Positions 48,584 to 56,898 of a stretch of 56,898 bases of DNA are shown here, piece after piece. Numbering within the stretch: position 1 is the first letter of the stretch; each line of letters begins with the position of its first letter. The translations under genes were made by a program, and so were the position numbers. The stretch is from Solobacterium sp. (GTDB lineage Bacteria; Bacillota_I; Bacilli_A; Erysipelotrichales; Erysipelotrichaceae), in the NCBI GenBank assembly GCA_017404505.1, contig JAFRCE010000025.1:1-56898 (forward strand), given 5' to 3'. Under the pieces are notes generated by a model. That model saw only the letters and a list, made by a program, of their open reading frames with translations, did no database searches and had not been told where the DNA came from.

Positions 48584-49758
48584 TCCGTCTTCTCCTTCAG
48601 CAGGGTGCTTGCCCTGACAAAGGCTTTGCTGCCGAACTGTTCGTTCAGATCCTTCAGAATGCTTCTGGTTTCTTTTTCGTCCGCTTCTTTCATATCGAAG
48701 AGATCGATCTGGGATGCCAGTTCCTCTTCACTGGCGAAATCCGAGGTGCTGATACCGAGCAGCCGGACCGCCTCCCCTTCATCCCAGTTTTCATCAAACA
48801 GCGTCAGAGCATTGACAAACAGATCGTCCGCCTGCCAGACGGGCTGATCGAGCGACATCGAGCGGTCGGCATTGCGGAAATTGTAATAGCAGATCCGCAG
48901 GGAAATCCGGAAGGCGGCTTTGTGCGCGTCGTGCAGACGTTTGGAAAGACGGCGGGACAGGGTCCGCAAAAGTCCTCGGATTTCGTCATAATCCGTGATA
49001 TCTTCCAGCATTGTTTCCGATACGCCGATCGATTTGGCGTCATATTCCAGCGTGATGGTGCGGCTGTCATGGCCATGGGTGCGGGCGATGACGTCCTCGG
49101 TGTTTTTCCCGAAGATCAGCCGCAGTTCGTCCAGATTCGGATAACGGGCAAGATCACCGATCGTATGGATGCCCATGTCTTCCAGAAGCGGCACAGTGCG
49201 GCGGCCGACCCCGCGCATTTCACCGATCGGCAGCGGCCACATCTTGTCTTCCACGTCACGGATCCTGAGCACCGTGATGCCCATCGGCTTCTTCATGTCG
49301 GAAGCCATCTTGGCCAGAAACATATTCGGTCCGACACCGATCGAACAGGAAAGACCGGTCTCTTTCAAAACCCGCTGCTGCATCTGCCAGGCGAGATCCA
49401 GGGGTTTTTCATATTTCATGATCTCTTCCGTCACGTCCGCATAGCATTCATCGATGGATGCCTGTTCCACCAGATCCGTATAAGAACGGATGATCTGCAT
49501 GAACTGGTGCGACAGTTCCCCGTACCAGCGGTAATGGCCGGGAATGATGATCAGATCACGGCACAGCTTTTCCGCTTCCGCCAGAGGCATGGCACTGTGA
49601 ATGCCGTACTTTCTTGCTTCATAACTGGCTGTCGACACGACGCTGCGGCGGGTATTGCCGGATACGACGAGCGGTTTGCCTTTCAGGGACGGATCGAGCA
49701 GTACTTCCGCGTTGGCGAAGAAGGCATTCAGATCAATATGAAAGATGACGCGGGCCAT
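48580..49758 (-). CDS. dinB: DNA polymerase IV
   Basis: Error-prone Y-family polymerase for lesion bypass. The 392-residue product starts with MARVIFHIDLNAFFANAEVL (first catalytic Asp), has ASYEARKYGI, the second acidic pair in QASIDECYADVT, the SIGVGPNMFLAKMASD segment, and a little-finger domain. A beta-clamp-binding motif QIDLF is at 350-354, followed by a C-terminal extension. It overlaps recN and xerD on either side. Confidence 0.93.
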   Translation of the reverse strand: MARVIFHIDLNAFFANAEVLLDPSLKGKPLVVSGNTRRSVVSTASYEARKYGIHSAMPLAEAEKLCRDLIIIPGHYRWYGELSHQFMQIIRSYTDLVEQASIDECYADVTEEIMKYEKPLDLAWQMQQRVLKETGLSCSIGVGPNMFLAKMASDMKKPMGITVLRIRDVEDKMWPLPIGEMRGVGRRTVPLLEDMGIHTIGDLARYPNLDELRLIFGKNTEDVIARTHGHDSRTITLEYDAKSIGVSETMLEDITDYDEIRGLLRTLSRRLSKRLHDAHKAAFRISLRICYYNFRNADRSMSLDQPVWQADDLFVNALTLFDENWDEGEAVRLLGISTSDFASEEELASQIDLFDMKEADEKETRSILKDLNEQFGSKAFVRASTLLKEKTE

Positions 49759-51401
49759 CAGGACTGATTCCTCCGGTACAGTTCACGGGCGGCGGACAGC
49801 GAGTTCTTCGTGATCTCGCCGCTGGCGATCAGGGCCAGCTGTTCATATCTGCCCTTTTCGTCCAGCTGCTGCACACTGGTTCTTGTCTCATCCTCAGCGG
49901 AGGCTTTGGCGACCAGATAATGCCGGTCGGCACAGGCTGCCACCTGGGCCAGATGGGTCACCGCGAAGACCTGTGAGTATTCGGCAAGCGACTTCATCTT
50001 GCGGCCGATTGCGGTCGCTACCGGTCCGGATACACCGGTATCGATTTCGTCGAAGATGACTGTCTGGATACCCTGCAGACGGGTAAAGATCACCTTCAGA
50101 CCCAGCATCAGACGGGAAAGCTCGCCGCCGCTCGCCGTCCGGCTAAGAGACTTCAGTTCTTCACCGGGATTCATGGAAATCATGAATTCGACTTTGTCAC
50201 TGCCGTAAGCGGATGGCGTTCCTTCTTTGATCACCGTCTGAAAACGGGCATGTTCCAGCATCAGATCCTGCAGATGACGGGCAATCGCGGCATCCAGCTC
50301 GGGTGCCTTCGTTTTTCTGATATCGCGCAGAACAGCCGCTTTCTGATCATAGATCTTACGTGCCTGTTCGATTTCCCGGTCCTTCTTTTCCAGGTATTCG
50401 CGGCGGTGAGTGATCATCTCAATCTGAGCAAGCAGTTCTTCCTTCTTCGCAAGAATTCGCTCAATGGAATTTCCGTATTTCCTTTTCAGCCGCTGGATGG
50501 TATAAAGTCTCTCTTCCATGGCGTTGACGTCTTCTTCGCTCATTTCCATTTCAGAGGCCATGTCATGCAGCTGATCCATGACATCGGTGACGGTATAGTA
50601 CGCGTCGTTCAGGGTTTCCTGCAGCGCTTCGATCTTTTCCGAACCATGCAGTGTCTGAACCGTCCGGTTCAGTTCGTACAGATTTCCGGAAAGTTCTTCG
50701 TCATACAGAGAAAAGATCTGATTGAATTTATCAAAAGAATCACGGACTGCTTTGAACTGCTTTTCCTTTTCGAGCAGTTCTGCTTCTTCCTGCGGTTTCA
50801 GATCCGCCGCTTCGATTTCATTGGCCTGATAGGTAAAGAATTCCAGATCGTTTTCGTTATAGGTTTCCTGCAGGGCAGCTTCTCTTTCCTTCAGCAGTCC
50901 GTCATAGATCCGGTAAGCTTCCTGTACAGCCGACAGCGCTTCGTTATCCTGGGCGTATTCATCAAGCAGATGGATATGTGAGGCTGTGTTCAACAGATAA
51001 GCGTTGTCCCGCTGGCCGTGAATGTCGATCTCATCCCGCAGGCAGTCCCGCATCAGGCTGAGGGAAACGATCCGGTGGTCGATCCGGGCGGTGGACTTGC
51101 CGCCGGCCTGAATCTCTCTGGTAAAAGTGACTTCATCCGCACATTCAAAACCCGCTTCCTGCAGAACTGTTTTGGCGTGCGCGTCATCCGTCAGGTCAAA
51201 TGTACCTTCGATGATGGCTTTTTCCTTGCCGTGCATGACAAAAGAGGCGCTTGCCCTTTCCGCCCCCAGCATGGATATGGCATCGATCAGAATGGATTTT
51301 CCGGCGCCTGTTTCGCCGGTAAAAACACTGAATCCGGAATGAAATTCCAGATTCAGCTGATCGATCAAAACAAAGTTCTGTATGAAGAGATTTTTGATCA
51401 T
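49758..51401 (-). CDS. recN: DNA repair protein RecN
   Basis: An SMC-like protein acting early in double-strand break repair. The 547-residue product has Walker A GETGAGKS (29-36), long coiled-coil arms with a central NYL segment, and the head's C-terminal half with LSRTASGGELSRLMLGL (signature) and FDEIDTGVSGPVATAIG (Walker B). The ATG at 51401 matches the family start MIKNLFIQNFVLID and lies 7 bases after the dxs stop, with GGAGG inside the dxs end; an upstream in-frame extension overlaps dxs and is not credible. It shares TGATG with dinB. Confidence 0.94.
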   Translation of the reverse strand: MIKNLFIQNFVLIDQLNLEFHSGFSVFTGETGAGKSILIDAISMLGAERASASFVMHGKEKAIIEGTFDLTDDAHAKTVLQEAGFECADEVTFTREIQAGGKSTARIDHRIVSLSLMRDCLRDEIDIHGQRDNAYLLNTASHIHLLDEYAQDNEALSAVQEAYRIYDGLLKEREAALQETYNENDLEFFTYQANEIEAADLKPQEEAELLEKEKQFKAVRDSFDKFNQIFSLYDEELSGNLYELNRTVQTLHGSEKIEALQETLNDAYYTVTDVMDQLHDMASEMEMSEEDVNAMEERLYTIQRLKRKYGNSIERILAKKEELLAQIEMITHRREYLEKKDREIEQARKIYDQKAAVLRDIRKTKAPELDAAIARHLQDLMLEHARFQTVIKEGTPSAYGSDKVEFMISMNPGEELKSLSRTASGGELSRLMLGLKVIFTRLQGIQTVIFDEIDTGVSGPVATAIGRKMKSLAEYSQVFAVTHLAQVAACADRHYLVAKASAEDETRTSVQQLDEKGRYEQLALIASGEITKNSLSAARELYRRNQS

Positions 51402-51408
51402 AAGAGTT

Positions 51409-53274
51409 TTATTCCTCCAGTGAAGCCTCCAGAACGGTATTGATATCAATGCCGTTTTCGCGGCGCAGCTGGCCAATGCTTCCCTGCTTTATATATAGAT
51501 CGCCGAGACCGAATCGCCGCACGTCGGCCTGGATCTTTTTGCGGTTGTAATAATCGAGAATCAGCGAACCGAGACCGCCGGTCAGAAGATCTGTCTCATA
51601 GACAACGATCTTTTTGCCGAAGGAAGCGATCCGGTCAAGCATCACTTCGTCCAGCGGTTTGAAGAAACGGCAGTTGACGACGGTGATCGGCAGACCGTTG
51701 GCCTGCACTTTTTCAAGTACGGCATCCACCATATCGCCGTAAGTCAGCAGAACGACACGGTTGTTATCGGAATGATTGATCATCTCCCAGGTACCGGCCG
51801 GAATCAATTTGAATTCCCGGTTTTCCGGATTCTTCTGGATTCCCTTCGGGAAACGGATGAAATACGGATGTTCCTGCTGAAATGCGGTATAAAGGAGATT
51901 TCTTGCCTCTTCGGCATTCCTTGGCTGGGCGAGGATGATATTCGGCAGCGGCGCAAGCAGACCGATGTCAAAGATACCGTGATGCGTCTCGCCGTCTTCG
52001 CCGACCAGACCGGCCCGGTCAATGCCGATCACGACCGGCAGATCCATGCGGGCGATATCGTGATTGATCTGATCATACGCTCTCTGCAGAAAGGAACTGT
52101 AAATCGTCAGATACGGACGTTTGCCGCTGATTGCGATGCCGGCCGCCATGGTCGCTGCATGTTCTTCGGCAATGCCGCAGTCATAGCTTCTTTCCGGGAA
52201 TTCCGCGAAGAAGCTGCGCAGGGAAGAACCGTTGATCATGGCCGGTGTCAGGGCAATGATGTCAGGATTCTCTTCTGCCAGTTCTTTGACGGTGTTGCTC
52301 ATCAGACCGCTCCAGCTCTGATATCCTTCCGGTACTTCATAAAGCGGTTTGCCGGTCGTGACGTCGAACGCGCCGACGCCGTGCCATCTGCCTTCCCTAT
52401 CGACTTCACAGGGCAGATAGCCTCTGCCTTTCTGGGTAATCACATGAATGACGATCGGACCTTCATGGGTCTTGGCCATCTGGAACACACGGATCAGTTC
52501 CTTCAAATCGTGTCCGTCGACCGGTCCGATATAATCGAGGCCGAATTCCTCGAAGATACCGCCGTGAATAATGGCATATTTCACGCCGTCCTTGAAGGTT
52601 TTCAGGCCGGTATAAATGGTCTGGCCGATGCCGTTGGACCGCAGGGAACGCTTGACGCCCTCTTTCAGGCCGGTGTAGGTCTTGGACGTGCGCAGACGGG
52701 AAAATCCCTGGCTCATGGCTCCGACGTTGCGGGAAATCGACATATTGTTGTCATTGAAGACGATAATGATATTCTTCTTCTCGGCACCGATCTGGTTCAG
52801 CGCTTCGAGGGCCATGCCGCTGCCCAGCGCACCGTCGCCGATGACCGGAACGATGTGGTAATACTGATTGCCCGGATCGATATCCCGGGCTGCCGCCATG
52901 CCGAGGGCGGCGCTCAGCGAGGTGGAACTGTGGCCGGCTTCCCAGACATCATGTTCGCTTTCGCATCTCTTCTCAAATCCGCTCAGACCGTGGAACTGCC
53001 GCAACGTGGAAAAGCGGGATGCTCTTCCGGTCAGGATCTTGTGCGTATAACACTGATGTCCGACGTCAAAAAAGATCTTATCCCGCGGCGAGGAAAAGGC
53101 ATAATGAAGGGCAATCGTCAGTTCAACGACACCAAGATTGCTGGCAAGATGGCCGCCCGTGCGGGCAATGCTGTGAATCAGAAATTCCCTGATCTCAGCA
53201 GCCAGTTCTTCCATTTCATGAACATTCATTGACTTCAGAAACGAAGGGTCATGAATTTCATTCAGATTGATCAT
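51409..53274 (-). CDS. dxs: 1-deoxy-D-xylulose-5-phosphate synthase
   Basis: First enzyme of the MEP isoprenoid pathway, joining pyruvate and glyceraldehyde 3-phosphate with thiamine diphosphate. The 621-residue product has the Dxs opening (EIREFLIHSIARTGGHLASNLGVVELTIALH), DVGHQCYTHKILTGR, the TPP motif GDGALGSGMALEALNQIG to FNDNNMS, the transketolase pyrimidine domain with ITPAMINGS and the conserved Glu in CGIAEEHAATMAAG, and a C-terminal domain. Length is typical. AGGAGG lies 4 bases before the ATG. It follows ispA by 8 bp. Confidence 0.96.
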   Translation of the reverse strand: MINLNEIHDPSFLKSMNVHEMEELAAEIREFLIHSIARTGGHLASNLGVVELTIALHYAFSSPRDKIFFDVGHQCYTHKILTGRASRFSTLRQFHGLSGFEKRCESEHDVWEAGHSSTSLSAALGMAAARDIDPGNQYYHIVPVIGDGALGSGMALEALNQIGAEKKNIIIVFNDNNMSISRNVGAMSQGFSRLRTSKTYTGLKEGVKRSLRSNGIGQTIYTGLKTFKDGVKYAIIHGGIFEEFGLDYIGPVDGHDLKELIRVFQMAKTHEGPIVIHVITQKGRGYLPCEVDREGRWHGVGAFDVTTGKPLYEVPEGYQSWSGLMSNTVKELAEENPDIIALTPAMINGSSLRSFFAEFPERSYDCGIAEEHAATMAAGIAISGKRPYLTIYSSFLQRAYDQINHDIARMDLPVVIGIDRAGLVGEDGETHHGIFDIGLLAPLPNIILAQPRNAEEARNLLYTAFQQEHPYFIRFPKGIQKNPENREFKLIPAGTWEMINHSDNNRVVLLTYGDMVDAVLEKVQANGLPITVVNCRFFKPLDEVMLDRIASFGKKIVVYETDLLTGGLGSLILDYYNRKKIQADVRRFGLGDLYIKQGSIGQLRRENGIDINTVLEASLEE

Positions 53275-53282
53275 AAAACCTC

Positions 53283-54119
53283 CTACATCGTTCTGCCGCG
53301 GATCTGTTCGATCATCGCAATGATCCCAGCCGCATCGAACGCTCCGAATGAGAGAACAAGCCGGATTGCTTCATCATAAAGGCTGTTCATCATTCTTTCA
53401 GCGGTTTCTATCCCATAAATTGATACGCACGTGACTTTTTCATTGTCACTGTCGGAAGTGCTTTTGCCGAATTCCTCCGGTGTCAGGCGGACATCGAGAA
53501 TATCGTCCTGGATCTGGAAAGCCAGGCCGATCATATCACCGATGCGGTGCCACTTTTCGGCGTCTTCCGGATGGCCGGCCAGCACGCTGCCGATCATCAT
53601 CGGCACACTGAGCAGGCAGCCTGTCTTATACTTCTGGATCGTCTGCACGTCATCCCATGAGGTTTTCCCCTGTTCCTCAAAGATGTCCAGGCATTGTCCC
53701 AATACCATGCCGGACGGTCCGGCCATTTCGGCAAGATACTTCATGCCGGCCGCTTTCGCTTCGCCGCCGCATTTAGCGGATGCGGCTACTTCGAACGCAT
53801 AGGTAAGCAGTCCGTCACCGGCCAGGATGGCGGTCGCTTCGTCAAACTGTTTATGACAGGTCGGGCGTCCCCTCCGCAGATCGTCGTTATCCATGGCCGG
53901 CAGATCGTCATGGATCAGTGAATAGGTATGGATCATTTCGATCGCGCAGGCGAATTCATCCGCCAGAGACTCTTCTTTGCCATACCCTTTCACAGCCGCG
54001 TAAAGCAGCAGCGGACGGATCCGTTTGCCGCCGGCGAGCAGTGAATATGCCATGGCGTCTCTGACTCTGCTCTCCGGCAGAGCCATGATCTTTTCTTCAA
54101 GCAGACGTTCAATCCGCAT
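53283..54119 (-). CDS. ispA: Polyprenyl synthetase (farnesyl/geranyl diphosphate synthase)
   Basis: Condenses isopentenyl and allylic diphosphates. The 278-residue product has the substrate-binding motif GGKRIRPLLL (30-39), the first Asp-rich motif DDLPAMDND (71-79), the spaced Gln-Leu segment LGQCLDI, and the second Asp-rich motif DDILD. The six-residue spacing of the first motif is that of bacterial farnesyl diphosphate synthases. The start at 54119 gives 8 bases to GGCGG; the ATG at 54125 is an alternative. It overlaps xseB by about 11 bp. Confidence 0.93.
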   Translation of the reverse strand: MRIERLLEEKIMALPESRVRDAMAYSLLAGGKRIRPLLLYAAVKGYGKEESLADEFACAIEMIHTYSLIHDDLPAMDNDDLRRGRPTCHKQFDEATAILAGDGLLTYAFEVAASAKCGGEAKAAGMKYLAEMAGPSGMVLGQCLDIFEEQGKTSWDDVQTIQKYKTGCLLSVPMMIGSVLAGHPEDAEKWHRIGDMIGLAFQIQDDILDVRLTPEEFGKSTSDSDNEKVTCVSIYGIETAERMMNSLYDEAIRLVLSFGAFDAAGIIAMIEQIRGRTM

Positions 54120-54324
54120 CTTCATCACCGCCGTTTTTCTGAATAATATCATTGATCCTGTTCTCAAACTGTTTCAGTTTCTGATCACAGGAACGGACAA
54201 GCTTCAGTCCTTCTTCAAACAGGGCAATCGTTTCATCAAGAGGTTTTTCGTTTTCCTCCAGCAGTGAAACGATTTCATTGAGGCGTTCCATCGACTGTTC
54301 AAATGTCAGTTTCTTTTCAGCCAT
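54109..54324 (-). CDS. xseB: Exodeoxyribonuclease VII small subunit
   Basis: Small subunit of exonuclease VII, present in several copies around each XseA. The 71-residue product is the usual two-helix protein: LTFEQSMERLNEIVSLLE, the short conserved turn ENEKPLDETIALFEEGLKLVRSCDQKL, and a charged tail. Its start lies 8 bp inside the end of xseA and its stop inside the start of ispA, so all three are translated together. Confidence 0.95.
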   Translation of the reverse strand: MAEKKLTFEQSMERLNEIVSLLEENEKPLDETIALFEEGLKLVRSCDQKLKQFENRINDIIQKNGGDEDAD

Positions 54325-55720
54325 GCAGTTTCTCCTTCGATATGACTTCCGTATATACCAGACCGTCGCGCATCCGCACGTTCAGTCTGTCTTTTTCATT
54401 TACCTCTTCGATACTGCTGACGACATGCTCACCTTTGTAAACCACGGAATATCCCCTTTCCATGACCTTCAGCGGTGAATAAGCATCCAGCAGCTGTATT
54501 CTCTGAGCAAGTTCCTGCTGTTTCAGCTGCAGATCCTTCGCCATCAGAAATGAGAGTTTTTCGTTATCGCTCTGCAGCAGAGCCTTCTCATCCAGCAGTG
54601 TTTTCTGCACCGCCATGCGCATTCTCTGCGCCGATGTCTGCAATGTGGCGCTGATCTCCATGCTTTCCCTATGGACTGCCGTATAGAAACGCTGCAGCAC
54701 TTCCTGCAGTTTCTTCTGACGCTGCAGGACGGTATCTTTCTGATGCATCAGTTTATCCTGCAGAGCGGCAAGACGCATCGCTTTTTCCGCATAGAGACGT
54801 TCCGGTCTTTTCAGATATGGATGCTCGGCATAATGACGCAGCTGTGCTTTGTCTGCTTCAAGATACTGCAGTACCGTATTCGTCAGACGTTTTTCATACT
54901 GGTTCAGGATCGCTTCTGTTTCCCGCAGATCGGGGACCGCCTTTTCGACCGCGCCGGTCGGCGTATTGGCCCGTACGTCAGCCGTGTAGTCACACAGTGT
55001 GAAATCGATCTCATGACCGATCCCGGTGACGACCGGTGTATTCATAATGTAGATATAACGGGCCAGTGTCTCGTCGTTGAAACACCAGAGGTCTTCGATC
55101 GATCCGCCGCCGCGGGCCAGCAGGATCACATCATGATTTCCCGCTTCCGCCTTCATCATGGCTTCCAGGATCTTTCCGGCGGCTTCCCTGCCCTGAACCG
55201 GCGTCGGATATTCATGCAGCTGTGCCAGAGGCCATCTTTTCTGCAGCGTGATCAGAACGTCCTTGCGGGCCGCGGTGTTGTTGCCGGTGACAAGCGCGAT
55301 ATCCATCGGATACTTTGGCAGCGGTTTCTTGTGTGCCGGATCAAAAAGACCTTCGGCATACAGCTTTTTCTTCAGAAGCTCCAGCTGCTGATAGAGATCG
55401 CCGATACCGCTCGCTTTCATCGCGGACACGATGATCTGTACCTGACCGCCTGCTTCATAAATGCTGACATCACCGCGCAGCAGTACTTTATCACCGTCCT
55501 TGGGCCGGAAATTCACCCGCTGGTTGCTGGAAGCGAACATGACGCAGCTGATGCTGGCATGTTCATCCTTCAGGGAAAAGTACCAGTGTCTTCCCTGCGG
55601 CATACGCAGATTGGAGATTTCCCCTTCAACCAGCACGCCGTGCAGGATGGGATCGCCTTCCAGCCGGTTTTTCAGATAACGGACGAGCGCACTGACTTTT
55701 GCCGGTTTTCTTTCGCTCAT
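54317..55720 (-). CDS. xseA: Exodeoxyribonuclease VII large subunit
   Basis: Catalytic subunit of exonuclease VII, degrading single-stranded DNA from both ends. The 467-residue product begins with an N-terminal OB-fold (VSALVRYLKNRLEGDPILHGVLVEGEISNLR, then GRHWYFSLKDEHASISCVMF), has the catalytic domain with VTGNNTAARKDVLITLQKRWP, LARGGGSIEDLWCFNDE and the conserved GIGHEIDFTLCDYTADVRANTPTGA, then a long coiled coil (about 280-410) and a C-terminal strand segment. It overlaps nusB by 4 bp. Confidence 0.96.
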   Translation of the reverse strand: MSERKPAKVSALVRYLKNRLEGDPILHGVLVEGEISNLRMPQGRHWYFSLKDEHASISCVMFASSNQRVNFRPKDGDKVLLRGDVSIYEAGGQVQIIVSAMKASGIGDLYQQLELLKKKLYAEGLFDPAHKKPLPKYPMDIALVTGNNTAARKDVLITLQKRWPLAQLHEYPTPVQGREAAGKILEAMMKAEAGNHDVILLARGGGSIEDLWCFNDETLARYIYIMNTPVVTGIGHEIDFTLCDYTADVRANTPTGAVEKAVPDLRETEAILNQYEKRLTNTVLQYLEADKAQLRHYAEHPYLKRPERLYAEKAMRLAALQDKLMHQKDTVLQRQKKLQEVLQRFYTAVHRESMEISATLQTSAQRMRMAVQKTLLDEKALLQSDNEKLSFLMAKDLQLKQQELAQRIQLLDAYSPLKVMERGYSVVYKGEHVVSSIEEVNEKDRLNVRMRDGLVYTEVISKEKLHG

Positions 55721-56094
55721 ATGATGTCCAGTACCCGGTTGATCAGTTTGTAGGTATCCTCGTCACAGTATTTCTTGCTCAGTTCGACGCATTCGTCAAT
55801 AATGACCGCCGCTTCCACTTTCTTCTGGGCAAACTCCGAGCAGCCGAGCAGCAGGATCGCTTTTTCAATATAACCGAGCCGGTCGAATGTCCATCCTTCC
55901 AGGACTCTGTCAATATAGCCGGCATATTCATCCTTGTGGCTGATCGCCGTATTGATCACATCATGAAAATAAGGATCCAGCTTCTCCGGTTCCATTTCAA
56001 ACTGATCACGGATCAGTTCGTCGATATCGGTATTTACCAGCAGATTCTGGTAAATGGTAATCATTGATTTTTCACGCAGTTCAGATCGTTTCAT
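55717..56094 (-). CDS. nusB: Transcription antitermination factor NusB
   Basis: Binds boxA RNA with NusE to support rRNA antitermination. The 125-residue product is all helical, with the family's MKRSELREKSMITIYQNLL at the start, and the second half EGWTFDRLGYIEKAILLLGCSEF and VIIDECVELSKKYCDEDTYKLINRVLD. ATG 56094 has AGGAGA 6 bases upstream; a longer frame to 56316 runs into the divergent gene and is not credible. It is first in the minus-strand operon that ends with xerD, with a probable TAAAAT -10 about 20 bases upstream. Confidence 0.93.
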   Translation of the reverse strand: MKRSELREKSMITIYQNLLVNTDIDELIRDQFEMEPEKLDPYFHDVINTAISHKDEYAGYIDRVLEGWTFDRLGYIEKAILLLGCSEFAQKKVEAAVIIDECVELSKKYCDEDTYKLINRVLDII

Positions 56095-56148
56095 TCGTTG
56101 TCTCCTGTTGTTAATTTTAACATGAAAGCGCATGAAAAAACAGAATGC

Positions 56149-56177
56149 TTGCACCGCTTCAAATTGTGACTTATCAT
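56149..56177 (+). promoter_or_regulatory. Leaderless promoter of the DUF5662 gene
   Basis: TTGCAC (56149-56154) and TATCAT (56172-56177) at 17 bases put the +1 at about 56184, one base before the ATG at 56185. No Shine-Dalgarno is present. Confidence 0.55.
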
Positions 56178-56184
56178 TTTCGTG

Positions 56185-56760
56185 ATGAGCAGAGATCCCG
56201 CGAAAAATCCTCTTTGGAAACGTTTCTTCCAGCATCTTCATACCGTCGATACGCACCGTTATGAAGTGATGAAGAACTGTTTTAAATGCGGCCTGTACAG
56301 CCAGGGTCTCAGCCATGATCTGTCCAAGTACTCACCGCCGGAATTTCTCGTCAGTGTGAAGTACTTTCAGGGCGACCGTTCGCCTTATATGTACGAAAAG
56401 GAAAAGTACGGTTTTTCCTACGGCTGGCTGCATCATAAGGGCCGCAACCGTCATCACTGGGAATACTGGTATGATATGATCAAAGGCGAATGGGTGCCGC
56501 TGGAAATGCCGCTGCCCTTCTTCATCGAAATGGTCTGCGACCGGGTAGCTGCCTGCCGCATCTACCAGAAAGAGAATTACACACAGAGAAGCGCCCTCGA
56601 GTACTATTACAGCCGTAACGACCGCTTCTATATGCATGAAAAGACAGCCGCGAAACTGGAAGCCGTGCTGAAGGACATCGCGGAAAACGGTGAAGACGCC
56701 GCTTTCGCGCGGCTGAAACAGGAACTGCGCCAATACCGCAGGGCCGCTGAAAAGAAATAG
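56185..56760 (+). CDS. DUF5662 family protein
   Basis: A 191-residue product of unknown function. It has several His/Asp clusters that could bind a metal: GLSHDLSKYSPPEF, GWLHHKGRNRHHWEYW, and the His-rich first helix FFQHLHTVDTHRYEVM. The order H...HD...H resembles HD-type hydrolases, and I recognise the family pattern from Bacillota proteins annotated as DUF5662. No signal peptide or membrane helix. A GTG at 56182 is in frame directly before the ATG. Its promoter suggests a leaderless mRNA. After the stop, 56761-56898 is A+T-rich with no supportable gene. Confidence 0.85.
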   Translation: MSRDPAKNPLWKRFFQHLHTVDTHRYEVMKNCFKCGLYSQGLSHDLSKYSPPEFLVSVKYFQGDRSPYMYEKEKYGFSYGWLHHKGRNRHHWEYWYDMIKGEWVPLEMPLPFFIEMVCDRVAACRIYQKENYTQRSALEYYYSRNDRFYMHEKTAAKLEAVLKDIAENGEDAAFARLKQELRQYRRAAEKK

Positions 56761-56898
56761 AAAGCTAACTATATAAAAATCAAGTAGTTCTTATGAAAAA
56801 GTTTGAAAATGAACGAATTACCTGATGTGTTAGCTGAAGAAGAAATACTAGTTCTTTGAAATTGTGAATATGGATTGTAACTGACGCACTTAAAACAA

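Noticed and set aside
51772..53232. 486-codon open frame antisense to dxs
   Set aside because: Shadow of dxs; Arg/His/Asp-rich translation without recognisable domain and no start signals.
56761..56898. Possible second insertion sequence at the right edge
   Set aside because: The DNA is A+T-rich and holds a 16-codon frame, but no transposase motif or inverted repeat can be shown before the window ends.

Overview
The window looks like a chromosomal segment of a mid-GC member of the Bacillota, most likely class Erysipelotrichia. The signs are T-box leaders on trpS and alaS, an L-box lysine riboswitch, Spx, ComK, IreB/RuvX/YrzB behind alaS, MltG, RecD2, YlxM, and strong GGAGG ribosome binding sites throughout. 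An unusually short SMC agrees with this. Genus and species cannot be read from the sequence. I saw no rRNA, tRNA, CRISPR array, prophage or replication origin.

Layout. 1-1.3 kb: the tail of an IS1595/ISXO2-type transposase abuts a ridA gene that has lost its N-terminus, followed by comK. 1.4-9.3 kb: mgtE, then (minus) trpS with its T-box and a lipoprotein gene, then (plus) spx, mnmA, recD2 and a two-helix membrane protein. 9.3-12.2 kb (minus): a TrpXYZ-type ABC importer. 12.3-18.6 kb: T-box-alaS, then ireB-ruvX-DUF1292-mltG-nudix-udk as one tightly packed run. 18.6-27.8 kb: an alpha/beta hydrolase with its own operator, greA, comEA-comEC-holA, a one-chain serine dehydratase, a deoxyinosine glycosylase, a U32 rRNA hydroxylase-type protein and mscL. 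28-34.4 kb: smc-ftsY-ylxM-ackA-nrnA. 34.4-42.4 kb: a visibly more A+T-rich accessory stretch. It holds a 966-residue MscS channel with two large extracytoplasmic domains, a lipocalin-like lipoprotein, a Nif11/double-glycine-leader peptide, an esterase remnant, a non-coding stretch with TTGTGAAA repeats, an EamA transporter, a methyltransferase, a 48-residue Cys-rich ORF and a membrane protein with a D/Y/W/S-only tail. 42.5-45.1 kb: a lysine riboswitch controlling a complete polar amino acid ABC importer. 45.2-47.5 kb (minus): an XRE/helical-repeat regulator coupled to an MFS exporter. 47.7-56.1 kb (minus): nusB-xseA-xseB-ispA-dxs-recN-dinB-xerD, nearly all overlapping. 56.2 kb: a DUF5662 protein with a probable leaderless mRNA.

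How the genes fit together. ComK, ComEA and ComEC in one window, with RecD2, RecN and RuvX also present, suggest natural transformation. Amino acid supply is sensed by RNA: two T-boxes read uncharged tRNA(Trp) and tRNA(Ala), and an L-box reads lysine. MscL and the MscS-type channel give osmotic release, the latter with an added extracellular sensory module. The nusB-xerD run joins exonuclease VII, RecN, Pol IV and a tyrosine recombinase with two isoprenoid precursor genes.

The strongest candidates for something undescribed are the two-sensor MscS channel, the orphan Nif11-leader zinc-ribbon peptide and the acidic-aromatic tail protein. Several mRNAs also appear to lack a leader, and in the mnmA and MscS cases the promoter directly follows the upstream gene's terminator.
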